From Peronospora farinosa (taxonomy: Eukaryota > Oomycota > Peronosporomycetes > Peronosporales > Peronosporaceae): DNA of 64,000 nucleotides. The position numbers were made by a program, and so were the translations under genes. Below are positions 1 through 12,369 of this stretch, in pieces; position 1 is the stretch's first letter; each line of letters begins with the position of its first letter. The notes under the pieces were generated by a model. The model was given only the letters and a program-made list of their open reading frames with translations, was not told the DNA's origin and did not search any database. Location: positions 165,680-229,679 of the forward strand of contig CANTFK010000643.1 in NCBI GenBank assembly GCA_947646735.1, given 5' to 3'.

Positions 1-736
1 GAGCGGCTTTGTCAGGATAATCACATCCCCCACTACGGCATTCTCTGGACGAATGATTTGACTCTCTGCAATCATCAGACATGGCATCAGCTGAGCTTCC
101 AGTCTACTCTATAACCAAAAACATAATCTACTGCAACCTACCGCTGCGTACACTCATAGCAACACCACCAACAAGAGGCCATGGGTTCATAACCGTCTGA
201 CCACCAGTAACATTGGTGTGTGCCTGACGTGCCAGGTCATTAAAGCCACGGATCATGTACGTCGTGACAACGTCCCGTTGTTTCTCGTTCATGTCTCTGC
301 ACACTCCTAGGATCATGAGCATTGTATCCACTTGAGTAACGCCCATAGCGTAGACATCGGACAGGACATTCGCACAGGCGATCTTGCCCTGTACATAGGG
401 GTCTTCAACCGAAGGGAAGAAGAAATCAGTAGTCGATACAAGAAACAAGTCCTTTCCATGTGAAATCTTGACTACACTTGAATCCATTCCTGGTGTCTCA
501 TTGGGTTTGAGATCGTTTTCCAAGTCATTTAAATAGCTCAATAATTTCGATTGAGGAAGTTTACAGCCACAACCTTTAAGAGCGCTAAAATCCGTTAAAA
601 CAAAGTCAGACTCGAGACCGATTGTTACGGGGTTAAAAGCGGTTTCATTGTCGACATTGTAGTCAGTTTGGATTCGTGAAGGGGTCGACAACTCGCGTGT
701 AATGATCTTTTTTGTCTGCTGCACGGCTGCCTCCAT
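1..736 (-). CDS. selD: Selenophosphate synthetase (selenide, water dikinase), Cys form, 5' part of gene
   Basis: Makes selenophosphate from selenide and ATP, the selenium donor for selenocysteine. Coding parts seen: 142-736 and 1-65 on the minus strand, running off the left edge. The intron 66-141 has a GTAGGT donor and a TTGCAG acceptor, and splicing restores the family reading (SESQIIRPENAVVGDVIIL). The first ATG is at 736; in-frame codons upstream lack ATG. Residues 53-59 read LKGCGCK, the active-site loop, with Cys56 where animal SPS2 has selenocysteine and Lys59 matching the essential lysine. The Asp-rich nucleotide/metal region DFFFPSVEDPYVQGK and the glycine loop TGGQTVMNPWPLVGG follow. 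The C-terminal part lies outside the window. The family assignment is firm; the exon boundary is inferred from frame and splice signals. Confidence 0.93.
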
Positions 737-1441
737 GCTGCTTGGTTGTGCGTGGTTGAGCAATAAAACCTATTTTATTGTAAAAACGAGCGTGGTTATA
801 ACGAATCAATTGTTTCTTAGCAATAAAACCTGTTTTATTCTATAAAAAGAGCATTACTGTTATGGTTTAAACAAATACATTTGTAGCAGTCTCTGTTTCT
901 AGCAGACTTGGAGTTAATATTCTAGGGCTGGCACCAGGACGGAACGTGTGAAGAAAGATCATTGAACCTTCTTTTACAATTATGAACTTTCGTCACTAAT
1001 GCATATATAACCGAGGTAACATAAACTTAGAGATAGGTCTATTTTAAAGTTAAAGACAATAGAAGTAGGATGTGCTCCTATGTTAGGAAAGAAACAAATT
1101 GTTGGCATAGACCTTAGGCAGCGACATTACACAGCACTATTCCGACGTACCGTGTCTAACTTAAGCAGAACATTGGCACAACGTTTAATAGTGATAGTAA
1201 TTATCGGCCCTTTGACACTATCACTACGAAAGAGAATTGCATGCATGTACCCATCCACATAGTGTACTCATATTTGTAGCAGCTCGTTCCAAGGTAAACT
1301 AAATAACATTTTTTTCACTGCAAATGGTTCAAAAATTATAAATGGGTTCGTCAATAGGTCTCGTATGTGTCCTGTAGCAGTAAGCGGCTGAATGCTTGCT
1401 CTTATCACACGACCACCCTCAGTGATCAAAACCTGGCTGCG
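737..1441. other. Intergenic region between the SPS and SNARE genes
   Basis: About 700 bp without a supported gene. Two similar AT-rich segments (761-780 and 820-840) carry a CAATAAAACCT...TTTTAT palindrome-like sequence just upstream of the SPS start and may belong to its promoter. Short plus-strand open frames here show no family likeness and no coding signal I can support. Confidence 0.5.
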
Positions 1442-2402
1442 TTATTTGACAAGTGCCAGGATTGCAACGATAGCGACAGCCACCAAAATCGAAAAGATGC
1501 CAAGGCAAAAGAGTTTTGTCTTGGAGCACTTGCATAATCCGCGCTTGCGATTGGCCTCTCGCACGTTGTGCAACGCACCCTGCGTGTTTTCCTGTGCCAC
1601 GTTCGTGTCTTCTTCAATGTCCACTGTAAGACACACGAAACAAGCATTCGTCAGACCAAATTGCCAATTATCAACAGCTCAGCATTATTTTGAATTGTCG
1701 ACAGTTTTACTAACAACACGCACCAACAATCTCGCCTTGGTCCTGTACAAGTCCATCAACCTCCTGGTAAGCCGCGTTCACCTCATACAATTGCTGATTA
1801 ATCTTGAGAATATCCTCTTCTCGTCGTGCCAAATCTACAACAATCCCAATAAGAACAACTATTCAGTCACTCATCTGCAGTCTCCCCTCTTCTTGTCAAA
1901 GCTCACCATCTTCATTGTAGCGTGTAACATTAGCCTGAGCGTAAATTTGATCCTCATTGTACCCACCAAAACCTCCAGGTATGTCATTATCATCTGACCG
2001 AAAGGAAAGTGACGACCGTCGGAGATTCGAAACTGCAGCTCTCTCTTCTGCCAACAGCTTCTGACATGTTTCTTCAAAGCTCTTGAGCTGGTTCTTGTAG
2101 TCCACAGACAGCTTAGCCACTTGTGTTTTCCGTGCACGACCACCTGCAGCCTTAGCACCTGTATTCAAATCCTGCAGCCGGCGATTGATCTTGGCCACGA
2201 GCTTATTTCCTCGATCCGTGAGATCCGTGAGCTGCTGATGGTTGGCACGTGAATCCTGGGGTGTCCCAAACAACGTCATCTTTTGCGCAATCGTGCGCGT
2301 CACCTGATTAAACTGACCCACGGCCTTGGAAGTCTCTTGCACAAGAGCATTATAGTGCTCAGTTTCACCCGCTTTTGGGGAATCCATCGACATGTAGCTC
2401 AT
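1442..2402 (-). CDS. Syntaxin-type Qa-SNARE (syntaxin 7/12, Pep12-like)
   Basis: Membrane-fusion SNARE of the endosome/vacuole type. Three exons on the minus strand, 1907-2402, 1724-1834 and 1442-1623, with GT-AG introns of 72 and 100 bp, give a 262-residue protein. The N-terminal half holds a Habc-like helical region with the TLFGTPQDS-type motif typical of syntaxin 7/12. The SNARE motif spans about residues 165-230. The zero-layer glutamine lies in VQDQGEIV, which defines it as a Q-SNARE and, with the Habc domain, as Qa. A Lys/Cys-rich stretch (RKRGLCKCSKTK) precedes a single C-terminal membrane anchor (LGIFSILVAVAIVAILALV), as expected for a tail-anchored SNARE. The start was set at the ATG at 2402; ATGs at codons 4 and 6 are alternatives. 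Confidence 0.9.
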
Positions 2403-2848
2403 GACGGAAGACAATCAGTAATAATGAAGAAGCGAAATGTACTGATGCAAGACGACTTGGACTATTTTGGACTCTATAGCGGGATTTTTTATGGCCAGCA
2501 CTGGACAAAATTTGTCGGACACAAGTGTTTTGTCGTACAATTGTAGAAAAAAAGTAGGTATCCGCTAGATAGCTGAAACTTCAGCTTTTTACTCACTGGC
2601 TGCTTTGGAAACCGACGTTTTAAAGCTCACGTAGGACTCTTGAGCATTCATTTTGTGTGATTGACGGATCTTTCTGACTACGTTAAAGGATAAGTTGAAG
2701 CCTGAACAGTACGTTAAATGCTAACGAGCAGAGCGTTTCAACGCTCAGACATGTTGTCGCACATTGTATGCCAAACATTTCGACCTGCTGTTTATATGCC
2801 GTTTCACCTCTTCTCATTCGAGGTGACTAATTCCATCATTCAAAGTGA
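2403..2848. other. Intergenic region (SNARE promoter, beta-galactosidase 3' flank)
   Basis: 446 bp between two minus-strand genes. It must hold the SNARE promoter and the downstream end of the beta-galactosidase transcript. A small direct repeat (GGTGACTAATTCCATCATTC, then AGTGACTAATTCGAG) lies just beyond the beta-galactosidase stop. No convincing Inr motif was found. Confidence 0.45.
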
Positions 2849-5567
2849 CTAATTCGAGCCTTGCCTAATTTGCATTGCAATGTCAGCGACGATGAGACTG
2901 TCGTCAATCTCTATAGTTGAAACCATCGTAGAGGACACCAGCCGCACGTCAGCAACCGATCCACCGAGCTCATCGAATACTACAAGAAGATTCTCTTGAT
3001 CCTTCAACAACCAGTCTTGTGGAACATGATAGTAGCGTTGAACAAAGTCGCCCTCGTCATTAATGAGCCAGTAGCGACCCAAGTCATGGCCGTTAATAAA
3101 CGCACGGCCACGGGTGAGTCCAAGGAAATCGAGCAGGATTGACGACTGCTGCTCGCTCTCCACCTGTTGCGCAGGATACCGAAATGACGTGCAATACCAA
3201 CTCATCAGTTGGCGACCCTTCTTGACAGCATTTCCAGAAAATGCATCCACACGAGGAATCGGAGTCCACGGTACCGAATTTAACCACTGCAAACGATAGA
3301 TCTCCAACTGCTCGCCAACAAGACTCGGGTACATCAACCATTCTTGGCCGTCTGTGAGATCCACGTGTCCAACTCGAACACTACCCGTTATTCCTTTGCT
3401 GTGGTTGCTGCCTAGCGAGTAGATTCCCAGACTTATAGACACCAATTTCAGGTCATGCTTACGGTCTGCATCAATATTCGCCGGTAAGTAGAATTGGAAC
3501 TCCTGGGAGCAGTTTTCACCAGGGTATCCGAGATTTCTCTCACCGATAAGCCGCTTGTCGACGAAAGCGATGATACTGCTGGCCTCGCATGAGGTTACCT
3601 TCAGTGTCACCGCGGCATCGTCACTATCGCCAGTACGCCCATCTAGCTGTTTTAAAGTGAACGAGGTCTCATAAGTTAAATAGTCGGATTGATCTGCGGT
3701 CAACTGAAGTTGCTCAACCGGTCGGTTGGCCACCACTCGTTTTCTTGGAGCCCGTGGTGATACATCAAGCTCGCTCCATGTTTTCCATTTGAGAGTGTCA
3801 GCTTTCACCAGCGCCATGTACGATCGATGCTGATCGCCTAGAAATGACTTCTGTACGTCTGCAGTGTCAAAAAGAAGAGCTCCGTCCTTGACGATCAAGA
3901 TGGACTTTGGCGCAAGATCATATCTGCTGTGCTTGTAAACTACGGTTACTCCCTTGTTGTCCATGTTTTCTAAGAATGCCACTTGATCCGGTCCATCTTC
4001 TGGCCCATACACAAAAGCTCGTTGCTGTGACGAAGATTGTGTAGACTGCTGGTCTGCATGTACCAGGCTATGAGGATTCAGCAATTGCCGATCATTCAGC
4101 AGTAAGATATCATTGCACTCAATTAGCGCCTTGTGAAGCTTGCGCAAATGAGATCGTTTTGGCTCATTGCTCAGACCATCTGAATGAAGATTTACACCGT
4201 CAGCATACATAGTAGTCACTCCCGCAGAAGCACCCCTGCCGTAATTATTGCCACCATGATACATCTGAAATTGAACACCACACAAACGATTAAATGTTAC
4301 TGTATCATGTGAGCTACATTACAACAGAAAGGTATGAATTACTCACATAGTAGTTGTGTGCGGCACCGCCGATCGCAAACCATTGAGCCACAGCATACGC
4401 CACATCTTGAGGAGTTCGCTGGTCATTTGGCAACGGTCTTTTTTTACCCTTCTGCCACGTTTGAAACCAACCTTCATCTTCAGTCCACACAAGTGGGTCC
4501 GATGGGCGATCGTGTACATTTGTTACCGCGAAATCGAAACAGTTATCAGCATTACACGAGAGAATCGTGTTTTCAGCTGCATTGGCGTCGCACCTGTGGA
4601 CAACCAGAAGAAAACAATAAGCCTAACTAGACATCTGCAGCTCATCCAGTGGTCGTCAGTAACGTACATGACCCATGGAATCGACGTATCCAATTGCTTC
4701 ACAAGATCACCACACCACTTGATGTACTCGACATCATGCGATTCCAACTCGTTTTCAATCTGTGCCATAATAATTGGTCCACCGTTCTTTGCCAGAAAGG
4801 GTCTTGAGAGGTCCACCATATACCGAACAAATCTCTCCATCTCACTCTGCCAAGGAGCATTACTTGATCGTACTTTCATCCCAGGGATCCAATCAAGCCA
4901 CACGGGCAGACCTCCATTACTCCACTCAGCACACACGTACGGACCAAACCGAACGTGCAAGAATAGTCCTACTTCTGCTGCTAGTTGATAGAATCTCGTA
5001 ATATTGGCATTCCCTGCAAAGTTAAATACTCCTCGTTCTTGTTCATGCAAGTTCCAGAATACATCTACAATTTTACAGGAATACATTGATCCGTTAGGTA
5101 AAAAAAATAGTATACTACTTTTGACTAAATATAGTACTTTACTTAAGTATCCAATGAAAATTCTTACACATTTCAATATGATTAAGACCGTCTCGTTTAG
5201 CATCTCGTAACAATTGTTCCCATTGACCTGGTGAGCTTCGTGGATAATGGATTGAACCTCCTAATAAAAGCGTCTGTTTGCCATCAATCTCAAACCCTCG
5301 AGTGGAATATTTAATACTATATCCGGATTGACGTTTGGCTGGATTGATGTCATCGTACATCAAATAGTGTACATTACGTGTGTCATTGGAAACCCACAAT
5401 GGGTTCGAAGTACGCAGAGCGGGCGGGCGCGCACTAATGAAGCACGTGACGATCAAAAGGACAACGAGCAGAGCAGTATCTACGCGACGAAGACGACGAG
5501 GTGGAGAAGACACTGGGGGAATGTCTACAGCCAAGAGCGCCTCGTTCGTATTCTCCTCTTCGTACAT
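2849..5567 (-). CDS. Glycoside hydrolase family 35 beta-galactosidase, membrane-anchored
   Basis: Hydrolyses terminal beta-galactosyl residues from glycans, probably at the cell surface or in the secretory path. Four exons on the minus strand (5168-5567, 4668-5064, 4347-4593, 2849-4264) with introns of 103, 74 and 82 bp give 819 residues. Every junction restores conserved GH35 sequence, e.g. HIEM/YVFWNLHE and NYY/MYHGGNN. Residues 31-45 form a signal anchor after a basic RRLRR segment, so a type II topology is likely. The catalytic barrel holds GGSIHYPRS, then QIENE (acid/base Glu239) and VWTEDEG (nucleophile Glu304), and MYHGGNNYGRG closes it. The C-terminal half (about 340-819) has the jelly-roll domains of plant-type enzymes. 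The ATG at 5567 is the first in frame. Confidence 0.93.
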
Positions 5568-5604
5568 TTTGCAATTATCTGATGTGGCAGAACATAGTGA
5601 AGCC

Positions 5605-5620
5605 AAGAAGGAATGACAAT
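5605..5620 (-). promoter_or_regulatory. Candidate oomycete Inr of the beta-galactosidase gene
   Basis: On the minus strand the sequence TCATTCC at 5616-5610 matches the core of the oomycete initiator (TCATTYY) and lies 43-49 nt upstream of the ATG at 5567, a usual 5' leader length. The downstream flanking promoter part (CAWTTT) is not evident, so this is a motif call only. Confidence 0.45.
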
Positions 5621-6091
5621 CATTTCGATACGTGCGTGTTTTACACTATTTTTTGGATCTCTTGGTACAGTGTGCCCATCGGTTCACACGTCACATGTTG
5701 AAGTGCATGTTTAGTGGTGATGATAGAGAAAGCATTTGTACTATTAATGCTTGTTTTGCTGGTAAAATAGCTACTAGTGTTGGCCGACACGCTTGGCCAA
5801 CCCATTTTGCCATTGCTCTTTGTGCAAAGAGGTCGACTTTTGACGCATTTCAAAAGCCTCTGCTGACAGCTTCAATTAGCGAGGTCAATTTAGCCTTAGA
5901 GAGAAAGCAGAAGAGTCTATTTAACCTGTAGCACTTGCAGAATGTCTGGTCGATTCTAAACCTGATTAGCAACGCCGTAGCTTTTGACTGGCTTCTACAA
6001 TCAAATAGCTGAAGACTTTGGCGAAAGAAAACCATGTGCAAACAAATCAGCGCTTCATATCTATCAGCTCTCTTAGCTTTTAAAGTAAGCA
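5621..6091. other. Non-coding flank between host genes and the retroelement nest
   Basis: About 470 bp upstream of the beta-galactosidase gene. Open frames on either strand are short and resemble nothing I recognise. This is the boundary between host genes and repeat-filled DNA. Confidence 0.4.
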
Positions 6092-6288
6092 TGTAACGGG
6101 CTCAACGTTACACGTACCCGCTAAGTATGCGATATTCAACGGGCAGGTCTAAAAAGGTACGTAAGTACTTAAGATTTGTCGCTTGGGTGGAACACACCAT
6201 GTGTCACACCCTTGTGTATGTAATATACACTAGGTGTATTCACATTGATGGGGATGACTCCCAGCTGGGACTAGGCGTCATCAAATAA
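6092..6288 (+). repeat. LTR fragment A (Gypsy type, truncated)
   Basis: Begins TGTAACGGGCTC, the same style of terminus as the complete LTRs in this window (TGTAACGGGG). Its sequence to about 6283 reappears inverted at 13498-13528 plus 21785-21922, on either side of element II. It stops where the next LTR-like copy begins. No matching internal region follows it, so it is a solo or truncated LTR. Confidence 0.6.
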
Positions 6289-6750
6289 TGTAACAGGACA
6301 TCTAGTTACACGTAAACATTAAGTTATATACTTAATGTTTGGTCTAAAAGTATCCATGATTACTTTTGACCTGTCACTTGGGTGCGATACACAAACGTGA
6401 TCCACCCTCGTGAATGTGATATCCATTTATGGTTTCACATGGAAAGGAATGACGCTAGTTGAAGTAGGCATCGCGACGTTTCAGAAAGACGTCAGTCGCG
6501 ATCTTAAATCTAGATTTAAGTTCATGCGACAGGGTACGCTTCTAAAGAGTCGCGTATCCGATCTATATACATATATAGCCAATCAGTAGTTAAGTATATA
6601 TATATATATAGTTATAATTAATTAAATATAGCTCAGTCTTGAATTTGCTAAACACCGAAGCATCACGCACGAGAAGCTGAAAAGCTTCTACGTGACGTCG
6701 GTGACTTCTTGTCTAAAGGGTTCGTTGCACTCTCGCTTAAGCGAGAGGCA
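6289..6750 (+). repeat. LTR-like segment B with primer-binding-like site
   Basis: Starts TGTAACAGGACATC and is a diverged relative of fragment A in the same orientation. Taken to the GGCA at 6750 it is 462 bp, almost the length of the complete LTR of element III (460 bp). An AT-rich stretch with a TATA run lies at 6560-6640. At 6753 the sequence TGGTGGTACTACTG occupies the place of a primer-binding site, resembling TGGTAGCACTT after the LTRs of elements II-IV. The end is inferred from that site. Confidence 0.5.
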
Positions 6751-7030
6751 ACTGGTGGTACTACTGCTTAAGCAGTCGGCCAACCGCATAACCACCCTCG
6801 CACGCGAAGGTAAGACGGTCTAACCGCTTTCTCGCTTGTGTGCTAAGTAGCACGAGGCGAATCTTCCATCTCACTATAATGCGTATGAAGATCCATCTCC
6901 CATTGTAGACTACAATGAAGGCACGCCGTTGCCATCACCCCAAAGTGGGATGAGCAAATCGCATTGATGGGACATATGTCCCCATCATTTAAGGCACCCG
7001 TCCTTGAAGGGCGTCTATGCTTCCTGAAAG
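6751..7030 (+). other. Leader-like non-coding segment after LTR B
   Basis: 280 bp rich in short hairpins (e.g. CTCTCGCTTAAGCGAGAG just upstream and CTGCTTAAGCAG at 6762-6773). It looks like the untranslated leader of an element whose body is lost. Somewhere near its end it joins the 3' region of the minus-strand element I. Confidence 0.35.
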
Positions 7031-7910
7031 TGGAAACCCCAGTCGTCTGTGCCTACGAGCGCAGCGACTAAGACTGAGCGCGCTACTTCGAAAGGAGTAG
7101 TCGCGACTCAGTCAGATGTGACTCCTCAAGCTGATGTCTTGACAATCCATAATGGAGAGTCAGACTCAGGTGAGTGTGAGCTGAAAGCTCCACCAAGTAC
7201 ACCGTCGGCCTCACTAGCCCGCCGTCGCGAGGGCGGCTACGTGAGTGGTGGCTTGCCACCAATGCCACCTCCATCTGAGTGGATAAATTCGGATGGGTCT
7301 AGTGCAGCGCTTTTGCAGCGTGCAACTATTGACGCTCATAGGTTTTATAGCGTCTTTTCCCTTGTGGAAAAAGCAGGGCAAAGCACTTGGTCATTCTTTC
7401 CCAATTCCAGTCGTGCTGCGTTCTAACGAAACAGCCGACGAATATGAAGCTGAGCTCCGGCGCCGTGTTACCTTTCATGTAGATGCAACGAAACAGCGGT
7501 CGCAGCGAATCAGCTTCGCCATGAAGCGTGGGTATGAAAACTTGGGTGGTAAGCGACCCCCAATTGATTCTCGCCACGATTCTTCTGCTAGTCCATCCGG
7601 ACCTAGCAGAAAGACGACAGCTGGTGCTGCTTCACATAAGTAGCCACCACCCCAGGCATGTCGACGCGCAAAGCGTCAACAGGCTCCCATACGTCAAAGC
7701 TTGTTGGGTAACCCTTCCACTGGACCAGGATTTGGAGCTTTCGCTTCACAAACCGGTGGACCAACAGCCTTCCAACAAGGAAGAGCGTATTCCCTTCCGT
7801 TTCCACCAACACAGGTGGCGCCCGATAGGAGCGGCGATTACTCCCAACTATTCGCGGCTGCCTTTCCTGTTGTCATTCAGTCGCAGGCGGAGATCGCTGC
7901 GCTGAAGTGA
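7031..7910 (+). pseudogene. Antisense ORF (aORF) of element I, degraded
   Basis: A plus-strand reading frame, broken by at least three indels (near 7420, 7635 and 7700), in the 3' region of the minus-strand element I. Pieces read PTSAATKTERATSKG, SEWINSDGSSAALLQRATID, ETADEYEAELRRRV and a coiled-coil-like end AEIAALK. It has the layout of the antisense frames in elements II and III: basic start, acidic DSGE-type stretch, central globular part, and a C-terminal helix lying opposite the linker before the pol chromodomain. Function unknown. A gag reading was considered but does not match the gag proteins here. Confidence 0.5.
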
Positions 7911-8755
7911 GAGGTGGCCGATCTTTCGAGTCATGTACTATAAATATTCGCTTCGTGAATACGATGGATCGTCAGGGGTATGACCGCCTGAAGACCCGTT
8001 TGGACATTTTATAGCGACTGGTGATGAGAGACCCGCGTCAAGCGCGGAGCCCTCCTCATTCACCAAGTCCTCTACCGAGCCCTCGTTCGTATACGGGAAG
8101 CCTATGGGCTTCCTCGTCGCCTGATCGGCCGCGACGCTCGACTCACAGTCGACGTCACCATCGGTCTCGCTAGACTGATGGGAATATATGATATCTTGTA
8201 GATCAACATATCGTTTCGGACGATCCACGTAAATACGGGGTGCGTTTTCATATACAGTGGGAGAGTGAGCCTATAATTTAGGTCTCCAGCTTCTTCAACC
8301 ACTGTAAAGGGCCCAATGAACCGGGGCAATAGCTTAGTAGTACCACCAGGTAGTACAGAAATGGCATGTTTAGGTAAAGTAGCAGTGCTTTATAGCACTT
8401 TTTCCCCCACACTAAAGTGCTCATTGTTTTTGCGACCATGCTGGTCTGCATATCGTTTTTGCTTGTCATGTGCGCTTGCCATCGCGTCACGGACCTTACG
8501 TGTGATGTCTTATCGCTTGTCTACAAATCGCTGATCTTCTCTCACGCTTTTAGCATCCAGCTCGCCTATGACGCCTCCAAGAGGTCGTTCACGAGTTAAC
8601 GCAGTTGATAACACTATAGTGTCATCATCAAGGAGCACTGGCATTTCATGCCGTGCCTCCTCTGTGACACCTATAGGTGTCGTGACCACTGCTAAACTAG
8701 CAATATCACTAGGGAAACCTTGGCCCTTTTTAGCATTCGTACCGAGCGAAGTGAG

Positions 8756-8770
8756 GAGCCCTCCCCCACC
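8756..8770 (-). promoter_or_regulatory. Internal (central) polypurine-tract-like sequence in pol of element I
   Basis: On the minus strand this reads GGTGGGGGAGGG, nearly the same as the 3' polypurine tract of element II (GGTGGGGGAGAGGG at 21134-21147). It sits in the coding part after the integrase core (SPSLGGGGL), where element III also has a G-rich tract. Confidence 0.4.
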
Positions 8771-11700
8771 AAGACTCGGGCTGCGTACAAACGAGACTGG
8801 CGTGCGAGGATGACGCAGTCCGTTAATGTAAAACGGTGTTTCACCCGTACTGGCGTGAAAACTGTCATTAATAGCGAGCTCCACTAATGGCAATTGCTTG
8901 ATCCATTCTTGGGGAGTCTCTACTGTTCGCAACACATCTACCACAACTCGATAGGCACATTCTGTTTGGCCATCAGTTTGGGGATGATCAGCGGTTGACA
9001 TGTGGAGCTTGCTTCCCAGCAGCTCAAGCACATGTCGCCAAAAACCTGAAGTAAAAAGCGAATCTCGGTCCGATACTATGGACTCGGGCATCCCGTGTAG
9101 TCGATACACATGATGCCCGAGTCCATAGCCTCTTTTCCTGAGATCTTGGTGCCTTATGGTGCCAAATGAACCATCTTGTTCAGTCTGTCTACAAAGACAA
9201 CGAGCCCCGTCCTGCCTTTATGGTCAGGCGGTAAGCCAAACATAAAGTTCAAAATGACCGACTTCTAACACTCAGTTGGAATCGGCAGTGTCTTCAGTGG
9301 CGCACTGTTCGAAGGTGCAGGCTTTATGCGCTGGCACTCTTCACAAGAGCGAATATAGTTGGCCACCCAACGATATAGGTGGGGCCACCAAAATTCCTCT
9401 GACACTCGTAAGAATGTCTTTCCACGGCCCAGATGCCCACTAGATGGCGCATTATGGCACTCGTGAAGTATCATCAGCTTGCGATCTGTTTCATGAGGGA
9501 CATAGATTCTCAAGGGACCACAAGATGACAGTTGATGCCATAACAGGCCATCACTGTAACTAAAGCGATTGAGCTTCGCTTTGAGGGGTAATCTTTCGTC
9601 CACCAAAATGATCCAACAGCAGGCGACAATGTTCGTCCTGACTGTAACACTCCTTGATATCGGAGGCCATTGAGCTCGTCACATGGTAGGACTTCATGGC
9701 TGCCAATGTTGACGACTCAAGTTGTGCTTTCGCACGAGACACACTGTCCTGGTGTCTTGCCTCGAAGTCTGGTCTGCGTGATAACGCGTCAGCCATGACA
9801 TTCGACTTACCCGGCTTATGTTCAGTTTTGAAATCAAATTCAGAGAAGAAAGTTAGCCATCTCGCCATTCTCGGCGAGAGGTGCGGTGAATTTATAGCGG
9901 TTTGCAGTGATGTATGATCCGTATAAACCACAAATGGTTCAGTGCCTAAAAGGTGCCACACGAAACTTCACAAGGGAATACTTAAAATTGAAAGTAGCTC
10001 CTGTCATGCACAGGGTAATTCAGCTCTGCGGCTTTTAAAAGCCGAGACTGATAAGATATGACACGGTCAACGCCGTTGTCATCCTTCTGCATGAGCGCGC
10101 TGCCGATTGCAAAATTGCTTGCATCGCAGACGACGCTAAAGGGATTATTCGCGTCTGGCAATGCCAAGACCGGTGTCTCAACAATAGATTGCTTCACTGA
10201 TGTGAACGCATCTTCTTGCTCCTTTGGCCAAGTCCATTCTGTATCCTTTTTCAAAAGTTCAGACAATGGCTTGGTCTGCTCCGCATAATTCTTGCTGTAC
10301 TTATGCAAGTAATTAGCGAGCCCAAGGAATTGGCGCAGATCCTTCACGTGTCGTGGGACTGGCGATTCCTTTACAGCCTTTACCTTTTCTGGGTCTGCTC
10401 GTACACCATGTGCACCTACGACGCAGCCCAGTACAGGTATCTCGGGGACCCTTATTACGCACTTTCCAAGTTCACGTATAATTGGGCGTCACCCATAGTC
10501 TGCAACACAGCGTCTAAATGACGATTGTGCGACTCTATTGCGCTCATACCGTCCTCCGCCCTACTATGCACGAATACATCGTCAAAGTAATGGGACGCAT
10601 AGGCACGGTGCTGACGCATCACGTGAGCCACCGCTCGGTTGAATGTTGCCGGAGCATTTTTCAACCCTTGTGGCATCACAAGCCACTCCCACAGCATACC
10701 GCTTGGGGTGCTTACTGCCGTTTTGGCTACATCAGTATCTCTCATGAGAACCTGATAGTAGCCATCCTTCAGATCCATCGCGGAAAAGATAGTTGACTTT
10801 CCCATGGAATTCAACAAAACATCTTTCCGCGGGATCGGCGTTTGGGCCGGAATGGTGGCTGTGTTCAGCTTATTATAAGCATGAACCACGCGCCATCCAC
10901 CCGTGGCTTTACGCACACAGAAGGTCGGGCTGAAGTGAGGCGACTTACTCGCACGTACATTTCCCGCCTTAGCTCGCTTGTCGAAGAACTCATCGATGTA
11001 ATCGACTTGTTCCTTCGGCAACGGCCATTGCTTGGTCACACAATACTTGGTGCCAGGCTCCAGGTCAATTTCGTGCCTGATGCCTCTATCGGCCGGTAGG
11101 CGGCTCGGCACTTCTGCTGGAAACACATCACGGTGTTGCCACAGAACATCATAGAACGGTAGAGGACTGTCCTTCAAAGCGTCCCAGCCTTGAACAGCGA
11201 ACCCCTCCTTTATGTCGGTCTCCAAGATGCTCTTATCCATTGTGGATGAAGAGCAACAGTCCACCACGTTCTCTTCTGGAACTGGTGCGACTATCTCGTG
11301 GATCTTTCCTTCCTTTAGTTCGGACAGGAATAGATCCCACGTCATCTCCGAGAGATATACTATCTCCTCGGCAGATGCCAAGACAAGTTGGAGCACCTCA
11401 ACTGAGGATGCCTCCGGCATTTTGTCTTCGACGGCCTCGAACAACTCGTTCGTAGGTCCGTCCTCTTGGACCGAGACTGATCCAAGGGTCTTTCGTTTCG
11501 ACGTGCCCTTGATCGTCTTAATACGTCTGGTGCTCGTTCTTCGAGTCACCACAACCTTTGACCTAAAAGAAGGTGTCGTTGTTGTATCAGCCAACGCACT
11601 CCTTCCAACCGCACCAGGCCCATGGCTCTGTGTCGGTTCTTGTGGCGCTTGACTTCCTAACAGCCCACTATCAACTGCCACAGGCTCTCGGCTCTGTGCA

Positions 11701-12369
11701 GGACTATTGAGCGCATGACTACTTGCCATCTCCCCATTCACCCCACCAGACTTTTCGACCTGGGAAGGAATATGTGTCATGTCAGGACACTCCCAACTAC
11801 TCCAGGCACAACGAGCTGAGTAGTACCTGGTGTCGATTGACATACAGTCATCGCACCCTCGACTGTGTTGGACAAGCATCATCCACATAAGCTTCTCGCA
11901 AGAGCACATCCTTTCCGGTGTCTTGCGTAGAGCTAGCGACTGTGCGTGTACGCCAGTCTATCCATGGTTGGTGTTTAGCCAACCAAGGCATGCCTAGGAT
12001 GAGGTCATACGGACTCTCCATACCTAGCACTGTGAACTTCTCTTTACAGGAGAAGTCACTGAAACTGAAGGCGAGTTCAACTTGTACTACCTCTGATTTT
12101 ACGAGCGCATCGTTCGCTAAACGAACGATCGCCTCTTCTCGCTTGCCATCCTGGCAAAGCGACTCATAACTCGCCGGACTCTTTTTCAGAGCCGCTAGTT
12201 TCATAAAGTTCTGTGATGCACCCGAATCCACGAGAAGGGTCATCACTTGGTCATAGCTTCGTACTCGAGTGCTATAGACTAAAGTGACGTGGTCCGACCT
12301 TTCGGAACCTCATGGACTATGCTACCCATTTGTTCGATCACTCTGAACTTAGGGGTAGCTTCAGAGTCC

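Noticed and set aside
1392..1997. Plus-strand 201-codon frame
   Set aside because: Opposite strand of the SNARE exons and introns.
4334..5001. Plus-strand frames up to 210 codons
   Set aside because: Shadows of the beta-galactosidase gene on the minus strand.
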